This document shows positions 7,795 through 16,150 of a stretch of DNA of 49,486 bases, in pieces. The position numbers and the translations under genes are program-made. The DNA lies in the NCBI GenBank assembly GCA_020859985.1, contig JAJBVD010000038.1, positions 1-49,486 on the forward strand, read 5' to 3'. Under the pieces are notes generated by a model. That model worked only from the letters and a program-made list of their open reading frames with translations. It was not told the DNA's origin and did no database searches. The DNA comes from Clostridiales bacterium. GTDB taxonomy: Bacteria > Bacillota > Clostridia > Lachnospirales > Lachnospiraceae. Each line of letters begins with the position of its first letter. The stretch's first letter is position 1.

Positions 7795-8328
7795 ATGGTA
7801 GGATCGAAACGTATGCAGAATCAGAAAGCGGATATCGAGCAGCTCCTGAATGAGGGGCAGACAGTTCAGATAAAACCGAGGGGTGCCAGCATGTACCCTA
7901 TGTTTATCGAAGGGCGGGATGAGGCGATCATCGCGCCCCTGTCGGGGTGCGTGGTGACGGATGGGAAGCCTGCATCGGGAAATGGGTCATCTGTGCCTGT
8001 CGGAAATGCCTGGCTGAAAAAGAAACATCCGGCGCGCGGCGATGTGGTTCTTTACCGGCGTGAGCACGGGATATTGGTGCTTCATCGAATTTGCCGAAGT
8101 ACAGCAGACGGCTATTATCTGGTGGGAGACAATCAGAGCGAGATTGAAGGTCCCATCCGACGGGAACAGATCCGCGGTGTACTGACCGGATTTATCCGCA
8201 AAGGGAAATACATATCGGTACGCCATCCGATCTATGTTATTTCAAGCCGGCTTTGGCTGATTCTTCTTCCTGCGCGGCCACAGATTGCCGGATTTCTGGC
8301 GCGGGTGAAGAGGTGGGTGCGCAGGTGA
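7795..8328 (+). CDS. S24/S26 family peptidase (signal-peptidase-like, Ser/His type)
   Basis: 177 aa. Catalytic Ser32 sits in GASMYPMF, followed by GDVVLYR (about 82-88), VLHRI with His97, and YYLVGDNQ (108-114). This order (SM.P, GDVV, HRI, GDN) is that of S26 peptidases of the SipW/ER type, where His rather than Lys is the base. A hydrophobic C-terminal stretch (YVISSRLWLILLPARPQIAGFL) could anchor it to the membrane. A 25-residue Gly/Ser-rich insert (about 49-72) interrupts the fold. Its likely job is cleavage of an exported substrate, plausibly the EGVYxASG precursors. The start is uncertain: ATG 7813 is also possible, since neither has a strong binding site. Confidence 0.8.
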   Translation: MVGSKRMQNQKADIEQLLNEGQTVQIKPRGASMYPMFIEGRDEAIIAPLSGCVVTDGKPASGNGSSVPVGNAWLKKKHPARGDVVLYRREHGILVLHRICRSTADGYYLVGDNQSEIEGPIRREQIRGVLTGFIRKGKYISVRHPIYVISSRLWLILLPARPQIAGFLARVKRWVRR

Positions 8329-8619
8329 CTGCTGCCAAAGACAAAGCAGGAGACAGGGAGCGCAGCTGACAGGGATCGGGAGGAGATTCCGCCGGAAGCG
8401 AAAAGAGGCCGACGATGCTCTACAGGGAAAGGATAGCAGAAACAATTTCGTGGGAAAAGGAATGGCGCTTTCAGGGAAAGCGTGTTATACTGGCTGCAAA
8501 TTATGTGGGCTGCGCGGAGGGGCGGTTTTGCCCTTGGCAGCACTTTAGAGATTTCGCGAATATGTGAAATTCAGGTAACTGTGAAGGTACTGAACAGTTA
8601 CAGATTCAGGGAGAATGAA
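8329..8619 (+). other. Intergenic region upstream of the sugar ABC operon
   Basis: About 290 bp without a gene. It holds a TGTTATACT extended -10 (8483-8491) that could drive the downstream operon, and the 27-bp hairpin repeat at 8575-8601 directly before the ribosome binding site of the ATPase gene. Confidence 0.5.
8575..8601 (+). repeat. 27-bp hairpin repeat, copy 1
   Basis: Arms GTAACTG (8575-8581) and CAGTTAC (8595-8601) flank TGAAGGTACTGAA. The same element with two substitutions is at 17217-17243, and a degraded partial copy on the other strand is at 28929-28948. Confidence 0.75.
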
Positions 8620-9951
8620 ATGGAGATACGATTAGAACATCTGACAAAGAAATTTCCAAACCGCGACCGGAAAGCCGGATGGGGCGGCAGGAGACGTGGA
8701 AAGAACAGCGGAGGAAAAGCAGGCAACGCGAATCAGAACGAAAACCTTCGTGGTATTTCCGGTAATTCAGACATACCGGATATCCCGCAGGATGTGATAG
8801 CGGTGAATGATTTCACATTCACGATTCCGAACGGAAAGCTGATCGGGCTTCTGGGACCATCCGGCTGCGGCAAGAGTACGACGCTGAATCTGATCAGCGG
8901 TCTTCTGGCGCCGACGAGCGGCAGGATTTTTTTCGGGGACGACGATGTGACTGAACTGCCGCCGGAGATGCGCGGGATTGGTCTGGTTTTTCAGAACTAT
9001 GCGTTGTACCCGCATCTGACGGTGCGGCAGAATATTCTGTTTCCGTTGGAGAACCGCAAGGGCAAGGACCGATTATCGAAAGAGCAGATGCTTGCCATGG
9101 CGGATGAGGCTGCGCGTCTGGTCCAGATTGATAAGCTGATGGAGCGCAGACCGGGGGAGCTGTCAGGCGGACAGCAGCAGCGCGTGGCAATCGCGCGGGC
9201 GCTGGTGAAGCAGCCGCGGGTGCTGCTTCTGGACGAGCCGCTTTCCAATCTGGACGCCCGCCTGCGGCTGCAGACGAGAGATGAGATTCGCAGGATTCAG
9301 CGTGAGACGGGGATTACGACGGTTTTCGTAACACATGATCAGGATGAGGCGATGAGTATTTCAGACCTGATCGTGGTCATGAAGGAGGGCGTGGTGCAGC
9401 AGATCGGGAAGCCGCAGGAGGTCTACGACAGCCCGGCAAATCTGTTTGTGGCAAAGTTTCTTGGTACGCCGCCGATCAACGTCTTTGAAGGACAGGTGCG
9501 CGGCGGAAAGCTGTATATCGGAGAGGATGCGGTGCTGGACGCGGATCGTGTATCTGCCTGTAATGAAAAGGCTGCTGAGGTATCTGGCGGTGGTTTCGCC
9601 CGGAAATTTGAAGGGGAATCTGCTCAAAGCGATGGAATGCCAGACGTGGAAACGCAGACAGCAGTGAAGAAAATGCCAGAAAGCTTGTCAGATCGGGACG
9701 TCTGGGTCGGCATCCGACCGGAAGGCTTTCTGCTCCGCGAGGACGGTCCGTTTTGCTGTGAGCTGAACGGCGTCGAGGTGATGGGGCGCGATATCAGTGT
9801 GCTTTCGAAGAATGGGGCGTCGGTGAATCCGGTCGTCCGCTCGATCATCGGCACGGAAAATAAGGTTGATACATCGAGCAGAACGGTCCGCTTTGCGCTG
9901 CGGCCGGAGAAAGTATTCCTGTTTGACAGAAATACAGAAGAGCGTGTATGA
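8620..9951 (+). CDS. Carbohydrate ABC transporter ATP-binding protein (UgpC/MsmX/MalK-like)
   Basis: 443 aa from ATG 8620 (GGGAG upstream; conserved MEIRLEHLTKKF start). Walker A GPSGCGKST at about 78-86, Q-loop LVFQNYALYPHL, signature LSGGQQQR at about 181-188, Walker B VLLLDEPLSNLD, H-loop TVFVTHDQDEAM. The C-terminal regulatory (MOI/TOBE) domain contains FLGTPPINVF and VWVGIRPEGF. It energises the two permeases that follow. Two polar inserts are unusual for this family: about 45 residues rich in Gly/Asn/Arg right after the first strand (14-60), and about 50 residues within the C-terminal domain (310-360). Confidence 0.92.
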   Translation: MEIRLEHLTKKFPNRDRKAGWGGRRRGKNSGGKAGNANQNENLRGISGNSDIPDIPQDVIAVNDFTFTIPNGKLIGLLGPSGCGKSTTLNLISGLLAPTSGRIFFGDDDVTELPPEMRGIGLVFQNYALYPHLTVRQNILFPLENRKGKDRLSKEQMLAMADEAARLVQIDKLMERRPGELSGGQQQRVAIARALVKQPRVLLLDEPLSNLDARLRLQTRDEIRRIQRETGITTVFVTHDQDEAMSISDLIVVMKEGVVQQIGKPQEVYDSPANLFVAKFLGTPPINVFEGQVRGGKLYIGEDAVLDADRVSACNEKAAEVSGGGFARKFEGESAQSDGMPDVETQTAVKKMPESLSDRDVWVGIRPEGFLLREDGPFCCELNGVEVMGRDISVLSKNGASVNPVVRSIIGTENKVDTSSRTVRFALRPEKVFLFDRNTEERV

Positions 9952-10097
9952 GTGTCGGGATGTTTTCGTGAAACGGGAAGGATCGACGACACGTGTTCAG
10001 ATGGGAAAGGCCGTGTCGGGATGTTTTCGTGAAACGGGAAGAATCGACGACACGTGTTCAGATGGGAAAGACCGTGTCGGATATTCTCGTGAAATAT
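9952..10097 (+). repeat. 61-bp tandem repeat, about 2.4 copies, between ATPase and permease genes
   Basis: Copies begin at 9952, 10013 and 10074 (the last truncated). Units 1 and 2 differ at only a few positions. Each unit has GTGTCG near its start and CGACAC about 35 bp on, so it can fold into a hairpin. The period is not a multiple of three, so the repeat is non-coding. It begins right after the ATPase stop codon and ends about 30 bp before the permease start. Confidence 0.9.
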
Positions 10098-10128
10098 GGA
10101 TGGAATCATATGGGCAGGAGGAACTGCA

Positions 10129-11034
10129 ATGAACATGGCAAGAGGACGATTTGATAAGGTAAAGGGATGGCTGTATCTGCTCCCGGCGACTCTGTTTCTG
10201 GGCGCGTTTCTGGTCTATCCTCTGATTGATGTATTTATCTATTCGTTCGAGGAGGTCTATAATTTTACCTCGCAGACATATTTTGGCGTCGGCGTTTACA
10301 ACTATTCCTATGTCCTGCACGATCCGTATTTTCTGCAGGCAGTGATCAATACCTTTATCCTTGTGGTCATTACGGTACCGCTCTCGACCGGCCTTGCGCT
10401 GCTGATCTCTGTGGCGCTGCACTCGATCACGAGATTCCGCAATCTTTTGCAGACGATTTATTTTCTGCCTTATGTGACGAATACGCTGGCGGTTGGCCTG
10501 GTCTTCATGATCCTTTTTAAAAAGACTGCCTACAGCGACGGGCTGATCAACCAGCTGATCAATTTCTTTGGGGGCAGCTCCGTGGATTTTATTGACGGCC
10601 CGTACTGGGCAAAAATGCTTGTACTTTGTATATATACCATCTGGGTTGTGATGCCGTTTAAGATCCTGATTCTGACCGGCGCGCTCGCATCTGTCAATGA
10701 GGATTATTACAAGGCTGCGCGTGTGGACGGTACATCGAAATTCCGGATTTTCCGCAAGATCACGCTGCCGATGATCTCCCCGATGATTTTTTATCTGGTA
10801 ATCACCGGATTCATCGGCGCGTTTAAGGCGTACAGTGACGTGGTCGCTCTTTTCGGCACAGATCTGAACGCGGCCGGGATGAACACCATCGTCGGCTACG
10901 TGTATGATATGCTCTACGGCGACAGCGGCGGATATCCGTCGTATGCGTCCGCGGCGGCAATCATTCTGTTCGTGATCATACTGACCATTACCTGCATCAA
11001 CCTGATGGTCAGCAGGAAGAATGTACATTATTAA
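10129..11034 (+). CDS. Carbohydrate ABC transporter permease, MalF/UgpA type
   Basis: 301 aa from ATG 10129 with AGGAGG upstream. Six hydrophobic segments are visible, the first at about 12-35 (LYLLPATLFLGAFLVYPLIDV). The EAA loop reads YYKAARVDGTSKFRIFRKIT-LP near residues 195-217, the contact point with the ATPase. Second gene of a four-gene import system (ATPase, permease, permease, binding protein). The substrate cannot be read from sequence. Confidence 0.92.
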   Translation: MNMARGRFDKVKGWLYLLPATLFLGAFLVYPLIDVFIYSFEEVYNFTSQTYFGVGVYNYSYVLHDPYFLQAVINTFILVVITVPLSTGLALLISVALHSITRFRNLLQTIYFLPYVTNTLAVGLVFMILFKKTAYSDGLINQLINFFGGSSVDFIDGPYWAKMLVLCIYTIWVVMPFKILILTGALASVNEDYYKAARVDGTSKFRIFRKITLPMISPMIFYLVITGFIGAFKAYSDVVALFGTDLNAAGMNTIVGYVYDMLYGDSGGYPSYASAAAIILFVIILTITCINLMVSRKNVHY

Positions 11035-11135
11035 TGTATGTGACGTGCTGAGCAATGCAGGGCGGGCTCGGACACGATTAGCTGCACTGATTTCATATAA
11101 AATACGAAATAATACATGAGTGGTGGGTGACCAAT

Positions 11136-12011
11136 ATGGATACATCTGTTGATTATAAGAAAGCGGAAGCCTCGGCGCGGGTGCGCGGACGCATTCTCGG
11201 CGTAGTGAAGGGCGTATTTCTGGCGCTGTGGGCGCTGATCGTTCTCTTTCCGTTTTACTGGATGGTGCTGACGTCGGTGAAGAGCTACAGTCAGTACAGT
11301 TCAGAGTCCGTCCCGAAGCTGTATACCTTAAGCCCGACGTTTCAGAATTACGCTTCCGCGTTTACGGAAGTACCGCTTGCCCGCTATCTTGCGAACACAC
11401 TGATTTTCGCGGTGGGTACGACTCTGATCATGCTGGTGGTAATCACGCTGGCGGCGTTTGCGTTCGCGAGACTGGAGTTCCGCGGGAAGAACGCGGTATT
11501 TGTGTTTTTCCTCTCCCTGATGATGATTCCGAATGAGCTGGTCATTATCACGAACTTTGTGACGATCACGAATCTGAACCTGCGGAATACCTTTGCAGGT
11601 CTGATTCTGCCGTCGGTGACAAGCGTTTTTTATATCTATCTGTTAAAAGAAAACTTTGAACAGATTCCGGACAGCCTTTATTATGCGGCGAAGGTAGATG
11701 GCACGTCGGACTTCCGCTATCTGTGGAAGGTGATGCTGCCGATCTCGAAGCCGACGATGACGACCATTGTTATCCTGAAGGTGATCGAATGCTGGAACTC
11801 TTACGTGTGGCCGCGGCTGATTACGGACGACCAGAATTATTATCTGGTGTCGAACGGTATTCAGGAGATCCGGGAAAATGGCTTTGGCCGCGAAAATATC
11901 CCGGCGATGATGGCGGCGGTGGTGGTGATTTCCGTGCCGCTGATCGTCCTGTTCCTGATTTTCCGGAAGCAGATCATGGCGGGCGTGTCGAGAGGCGGGC
12001 TGAAGCAGTGA
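11136..12011 (+). CDS. Carbohydrate ABC transporter permease, MalG/UgpE type
   Basis: 291 aa. The start is set at ATG 11136 with GGTGGGTGA before it; an in-frame GTG at 11127 overlaps that site. Six membrane segments; EAA loop YYAAKVDGTSDFRYLWKVML-P in the second half, with ECWNSYVWPRLI after it, typical of the MalG partner. Partner of the preceding permease. Confidence 0.92.
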   Translation: MDTSVDYKKAEASARVRGRILGVVKGVFLALWALIVLFPFYWMVLTSVKSYSQYSSESVPKLYTLSPTFQNYASAFTEVPLARYLANTLIFAVGTTLIMLVVITLAAFAFARLEFRGKNAVFVFFLSLMMIPNELVIITNFVTITNLNLRNTFAGLILPSVTSVFYIYLLKENFEQIPDSLYYAAKVDGTSDFRYLWKVMLPISKPTMTTIVILKVIECWNSYVWPRLITDDQNYYLVSNGIQEIRENGFGRENIPAMMAAVVVISVPLIVLFLIFRKQIMAGVSRGGLKQ

Positions 12012-12098
12012 GAACTGATCCGGCAGTATATGGTTTGAAAATCCGGAATGCTGTGATTAAAAAAAGCATGGGACTAAGGGAATACAGAGGAAATACAG

Positions 12099-13808
12099 AT
12101 GAGCAGAAAAAAGCCGGAGGGCGCACGAAAAGAGATGTCATATGGAAACAGCCTGCATGGGCGGGTACGGTGCGGAAGGAAAATGATGTGGGTTACAAAG
12201 CGGACGGAGCATATAGCCATGCTGACGCTGTTGCTGCTTTGTTGCCTGCTGTCGCTGACGGGCTGCCATGGCTCGCAGGAGGCGAAGGAAGCGTTTGAGG
12301 TTCCGGATGAGTTTGATACTTCCAGAGAGTACGAGATTACGTTCTGGGCGAAAAATGATACGAACAAGACACAGGTAGCCATTTATGAGCAGGCCATAGA
12401 GGATTTTGAGGAACTGTATCCGAATATTACGGTAAACATTCGCCTGTATACGGACTACACGGATATTTATAACGACGTCATCACGAACATTGCGACAGAC
12501 ACGACGCCGAATGTATGTATCACCTATCCGGATCACATCGCGACTTATCTGACCGGCGACAATCAGGTTGTGGCTCTGGATGAGTTGCTGACGGATGAAA
12601 AGTACGGGCTGGGCGGAAGCGCTCTGGAATTCGATTCGCCGACAGTCGAGGAGATTGTGCCGCAGTTTCTGGAGGAATGCCAGATTGACGGAACGTATTA
12701 TGCGCTTCCTTACATGCGTTCGACAGAGGCCTGCTATGTAAATAAGACCTATGTGGAGGCGCTCGGATATGAGCTCCCCGAGACGCTGACCTGGGATTTC
12801 ATCTGGGAAGTCTCGGAGGCGGCGATGGAAAAGGATGAGGACGGAAACTTTGTGGTGAACGGACAAAGTGTGATGATCCCGTTTATCTACAAATCGACGG
12901 ATAACATGATGATCACCATGCTGCAGCAGCTTGGCGCGGGGTATTCCACGGATGACGGGGAGATTCTGCTGTTCAATGAGACTACGCAGGATCTGCTGTA
13001 TCAGATTTCCGGTTACGCGGAAGACCGGTCCTTTTCTACCTTTAAGATTTCGGGATATCCGGCTAACTTTCTGAACGCGGGACAGTGTATTTTTGCAATT
13101 GATTCGACTGCCGGTGCCACCTGGATGGGAACGGATGCGCCGCTGGTGGACATCAGTGAGGACAAGATCGTCGAATTTGAGACGGTGGTCATGGAGGTTC
13201 CGCAGTATGATACGGAGAATCCGCAGATGATCTCTCAGGGACCGTCCATCTGTATTTTTAATAAAGAGGATTCGCAGGAGGTGCTGGCGTCCTGGCTGTT
13301 CGCGCAGTACCTGCTTACAAACGAAGTGCAGATCGGCTATTCTCAGACGGAAGGTTACATTCCTGTGACGACCAAGGCGCAGGAGTCCGACGAGTATCAG
13401 GATTATCTGGCCCGCTCCGGTGAGGATAATGAGACGTATTACAGCGTTAAGATTGACGCGGCAAAGCTGTTTCTGGACAATATTGAAAATACATTTACTA
13501 CCGCGGTATTCAACGGTTCGACCTCTCTTCGAAGCGCAGCGGGACAGCTGATCGAGAATACGGTGAAGTCTGCCCGCAGGGGTGAGACCATAGACGATGC
13601 TTATTTTGAAACATTGTACAGTGATGTGACTTCTCTTTACCGGCTGGATCAGATTGAAACCACGGATGGAGAGGATTCCGGCGGGAGACAGGACTTAGGA
13701 CCGCTGCCGCAGACCGCGGTGATTCTGCTGGCGTCGATCGCGGCTGTGTGGGTGCTGATCCTGCTGTATTTGTTGTGGCAGGCGGTGAAGAAAAAGAGGC
13801 AGGAGTGA
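12099..13808 (+). CDS. Extracellular solute-binding lipoprotein with an added C-terminal membrane helix
   Basis: 569 aa. A lipobox LSLTGC marks lipid attachment; the region after it (EITFWAKNDTNKTQVAIYEQ, later FEELYPNITVNI) is the standard start of a family 1 sugar-binding protein, and the protein feeds the preceding permeases. The last residues contain a strong membrane segment (AVILLASIAAVWVLILLYLLW) followed by KKKRQE, so both ends may be anchored; this is uncommon for the family. The start is uncertain: ATG 12099 has AGAGGA, but ATG 12186 with GGAAGG six bases upstream gives a normal-length lipoprotein signal (MWVTKRTEH...). Confidence 0.9.
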   Translation: MSRKKPEGARKEMSYGNSLHGRVRCGRKMMWVTKRTEHIAMLTLLLLCCLLSLTGCHGSQEAKEAFEVPDEFDTSREYEITFWAKNDTNKTQVAIYEQAIEDFEELYPNITVNIRLYTDYTDIYNDVITNIATDTTPNVCITYPDHIATYLTGDNQVVALDELLTDEKYGLGGSALEFDSPTVEEIVPQFLEECQIDGTYYALPYMRSTEACYVNKTYVEALGYELPETLTWDFIWEVSEAAMEKDEDGNFVVNGQSVMIPFIYKSTDNMMITMLQQLGAGYSTDDGEILLFNETTQDLLYQISGYAEDRSFSTFKISGYPANFLNAGQCIFAIDSTAGATWMGTDAPLVDISEDKIVEFETVVMEVPQYDTENPQMISQGPSICIFNKEDSQEVLASWLFAQYLLTNEVQIGYSQTEGYIPVTTKAQESDEYQDYLARSGEDNETYYSVKIDAAKLFLDNIENTFTTAVFNGSTSLRSAAGQLIENTVKSARRGETIDDAYFETLYSDVTSLYRLDQIETTDGEDSGGRQDLGPLPQTAVILLASIAAVWVLILLYLLWQAVKKKRQE

Positions 13809-13816
13809 AGGAGTAT

Positions 13817-14281
13817 ATGACGGGGAGAGAAACGGTACTGTATTACAGCCCGAATAAAGACGCGAAGACCCGCAAGGTAAAAAGCGTGCTGGTACGGCTT
13901 GGCATTCGGATTAAAAATATTTCAGAGGAGCAGTTTGGAGCGCAGGTCGGGACACTTGCGGGGGTGATGGAATCTACCGGAAAACTGTCGGATGATGCGA
14001 GCCTGTCTGAGCTTGCTGGAAAGCGCTCGGACGGGATTGAAAATAGCGAGGCTTCTGATGCGGAAATATTGACAATTCCGGAGGAAGTGCTTGTGCTCTG
14101 CAATTTTACGGAGGCAGGACTGGACCGCCTTTTGCGTGAACTGCGAAAGTCCAATGCTTCGGTGGCATTGAAAGCGGTATTGACGGAAACAAACTGTGCG
14201 TGGAGCTTTTATGAGCTGTATCAGGAAGTGCGCATGGAGCATGAAAGTATGAGCAGGAGAAAAGAAATTATTGAAAAATAA
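13817..14281 (+). CDS. DUF3783 domain protein
   Basis: 154 aa, start ATG 13817 with GAAGGAG. The C-terminal half matches what I know of DUF3783 ([19 protein letters not shown], then [20 protein letters not shown] and a closing EEH-like helix). The function of the family is unknown. The centre has a Ser/Asp/Glu-rich low-complexity stretch (about residues 48-84). It lies nine bases after the binding protein gene and 13 bases before deoC, so it is likely part of the same transcript. Confidence 0.75.
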   Translation: MTGRETVLYYSPNKDAKTRKVKSVLVRLGIRIKNISEEQFGAQVGTLAGVMESTGKLSDDASLSELAGKRSDGIENSEASDAEILTIPEEVLVLCNFTEAGLDRLLRELRKSNASVALKAVLTETNCAWSFYELYQEVRMEHESMSRRKEIIEK

Positions 14282-14294
14282 GGAGGAACTCAAA

Positions 14295-14960
14295 ATGGAA
14301 CTGAAAGAAATACTTCGACATGTGGATCACACTTTACTTGCACAGGATGCGACCTGGAAGCAGATTCAGCAGATCTGTGATGACGCGGTAACGTATCAAA
14401 CGGCCTCAGTCTGCATTCCGCCGAGCTATGTGAAGCAGGCAAAAGATTATCTGAGTGGAATTACCGATGGCACACCGGCGGTCTGCACAGTGATCGGTTT
14501 CCCGAACGGCTACAATACCACGGCAGTCAAAGAGTTTGAGACGAAGGATGCCATTGCAAACGGTGCGGATGAGATCGATATGGTCATCAACATCGGCTGG
14601 GTGAAAGATCAGAAATATGACTGTATCTTGAACGAGATCCGCACACTGAAAGCAGCTTGCGGGAGCAAAATCTTAAAGGTCATTATTGAGACCTGCCTGC
14701 TGACGGATGAGGAAAAGGTGAAGCTTTGTGAGATCGTCACGGAAGCAGGCGCAGACTTTATCAAGACCTCGACCGGCTTCAGCAAGGGCGGTGCGACGTT
14801 TGCGGATGTAGCTTTGTTTGCGGAGCATGTCGGCAGTGATGTAAGGATTAAGGCTGCCGGAGGGATTTCTTCCCTTGACGACGCGGCAAAGTTTCTGGAG
14901 CTGGGTGCATCACGCCTTGGCACGAGCCGGATCGTCAAGATCGCGAAGCAGCAGGGGTGA
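14295..14960 (+). CDS. deoC: Deoxyribose-phosphate aldolase
   Basis: 221 aa, ATG 14295 with AGGAGG. The enzyme splits 2-deoxyribose 5-phosphate into glyceraldehyde 3-phosphate and acetaldehyde in deoxynucleoside breakdown. Visible motifs: EIDMVINIG (catalytic Asp), the Schiff-base lysine in FIKTSTGF (Lys157), and KAAGGIS (second catalytic Lys). Full length for the family. Its place at the end of the sugar ABC operon raises the possibility that the transporter supplies a deoxynucleoside or related sugar, but this is inference. Confidence 0.95.
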   Translation: MELKEILRHVDHTLLAQDATWKQIQQICDDAVTYQTASVCIPPSYVKQAKDYLSGITDGTPAVCTVIGFPNGYNTTAVKEFETKDAIANGADEIDMVINIGWVKDQKYDCILNEIRTLKAACGSKILKVIIETCLLTDEEKVKLCEIVTEAGADFIKTSTGFSKGGATFADVALFAEHVGSDVRIKAAGGISSLDDAAKFLELGASRLGTSRIVKIAKQQG

Positions 14961-15029
14961 TATTTTTTTGATGTGTGTTACATAGTTTTGATCTGGAAAG
15001 TATGTATGATCGTACAACTGAATAATAAA

Positions 15030-15065
15030 AGGAAAAGCTGTTCGGATATCCGGGCAGCTTTTCCT
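15030..15065. terminator. Hairpin terminator between deoC and the toxin-antitoxin genes
   Basis: AGGAAAAGCTG (15030-15040) pairs with CAGCTTTTCCT (15055-15065). On the - strand the stem is followed by TTTTATTATT, a good U-tract for the relBE transcript; on the + strand the arm itself supplies TTTT, so it may serve deoC too. Confidence 0.7.
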
Positions 15066-15074
15066 ATGAATGGA

Positions 15075-15407
15075 TTAGTCATCTGCTGGCATTTGTTGCA
15101 AAGCAGCAAGCTGGTCACGTTTGCCATAGATAATCGCAGTTACCCATACAGTCATTTTGGATTCATCAACCCAATAATATGCAATGAAATTCTGAATAGG
15201 AAATTTATGAATACCTTCAGTGTGCCACGGTTCCTCTTCTACCAAAAGATGACGCGAGGGGAAGAATTTGAGAGAGGCAAGCTCGCTCATTACCTTGTCT
15301 GACCAGCCACGGGCTACGTCAGGTGACAATAAAATTTTAGAAATATAGGAAACGGTCTCCTGCATTTGTTCTATGGCATAGTTAGTCAATTTTACTCTAT
15401 ACTCCAT
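15075..15407 (-). CDS. RelE/ParE-type toxin
   Basis: 110 aa. MEYRVKLTNYAIEQMQETVSYI at the start and the closing VWVTAIIYGKRDQ fit the ParE/RelE ribonuclease-like fold (basic Arg/Lys near the C terminus; FIAYYWVDE strand). It follows the antitoxin gene with two bases between stop and start. ParE types poison gyrase and RelE types cut mRNA on the ribosome; sequence alone does not decide which. Confidence 0.85.
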   Translation of the reverse strand: MEYRVKLTNYAIEQMQETVSYISKILLSPDVARGWSDKVMSELASLKFFPSRHLLVEEEPWHTEGIHKFPIQNFIAYYWVDESKMTVWVTAIIYGKRDQLAALQQMPADD

Positions 15408-15409
15408 AC

Positions 15410-15706
15410 TTATATACTTTCGTTAATTTTTTTAAACGCATCATCAAGATCAAGACCTTCTCTGGCCTTTGCCTGAGTCAATCCCTTTTCCATCATTGCA
15501 TCAAATTCCTCTTTTGATATAGAATCTGCCGTCGGAATGGCGGGGATGCTTAAGGAATAGGGGATGCTGTTTGTCATAATAATCTGACGGTACAGGGAAT
15601 CAATCAATACAGAAACGGGAATCCCGAGACGTTCAAGGACAGCCTCGGCCTGTTGCTTGATGGACGGTTGAATTCGAGCAGTTACGTTTGCCGTTTTATT
15701 TGCCAT
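15410..15706 (-). CDS. RelB/DinJ family antitoxin
   Basis: 98 aa. ANVTARIQPSIKQQAEAVLE followed by LGIPVSVLIDSLYRQII is the ribbon-helix-helix start of RelB/DinJ antitoxins; the acidic C terminus (EGLDLDDAFKKI) would wrap the toxin. Antitoxins of this type normally repress their own promoter, which should lie in 15707-15780. First gene of a two-gene unit with the toxin. Confidence 0.88.
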   Translation of the reverse strand: MANKTANVTARIQPSIKQQAEAVLERLGIPVSVLIDSLYRQIIMTNSIPYSLSIPAIPTADSISKEEFDAMMEKGLTQAKAREGLDLDDAFKKINESI

Positions 15707-15852
15707 ATTTGTGCGCCACCTTTCTTAATAATCTGAAATCATTATAGCATTTTGTATAGCCGTTTACAACACAAATATGATGCTTAAAATATTTTTTTAT
15801 AGTTATTTCAGTTGCCCTTATGAATGCAGCGAATAATTTTTACCGCTATCGG

Positions 15853-15882
15853 GTATAGTATTTGCACAATGAAGGCAATCAA
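15853..15882 (+). promoter_or_regulatory. Candidate forespore sigma (SigF/SigG-like) promoter before the spoVA genes
   Basis: GTATA (15853-15857), an 18-bp gap and CAATCAA (15876-15882) resemble the GHATR / CATWMTA pattern of forespore sigma factors, which control spoVA operons in other spore formers. The -10 match is partial, so this is tentative. Confidence 0.35.
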
Positions 15883-15899
15883 AAAAGAAAGGGAACAGC

Positions 15900-16097
15900 A
15901 TGAGAAAAATACTACGCTGGTATCTGGTTTTGTTCCTCCTTGCAGCCGTCTGCGCGCTGGGAGTGTGGGCTGTATCCTCGCGAAGCAAGGAGCCGACCAA
16001 TGCGACACTGGTGTGGAATGTTCCGGACTCACAGGAACAGAACATTCCGGCCACCCGGATGGGACATCGGAGCGGATGTCGGGATACAGAATTATGA
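15900..16097 (+). CDS. Small membrane-anchored protein upstream of spoVAA, unknown
   Basis: 65 aa with AAAGGGAA before the ATG. The first 26 residues (MRKILRWYLVLFLLAAVCAL then GVWAVS) form a signal anchor or signal peptide; the rest (NATLVWNVPDSQEQNIPATR) has no recognised domain. It precedes spoVAA by 53 bp in the same direction, so it may belong to the sporulation transcript. Its abrupt, Cys/Arg-rich end suggests it could be truncated by a frameshift, but no better frame was clear. Confidence 0.5.
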   Translation: MRKILRWYLVLFLLAAVCALGVWAVSSRSKEPTNATLVWNVPDSQEQNIPATRMGHRSGCRDTEL

Positions 16098-16150
16098 GCT
16101 GGAGTTCATGACTACGGGGAAACAGGGATAGAAGCCGGAGAGGGGAAACG

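Noticed and set aside
9952-10097. Possible CRISPR array
   Set aside because: Only about 2.4 adjoining 61-bp units without spacers, and no cas genes.
9997-11145. A 382-residue open frame on the - strand
   Set aside because: Antisense to the first sugar permease and running through the 61-bp repeats; no domain and a very basic, His/Gln/Arg-rich composition.
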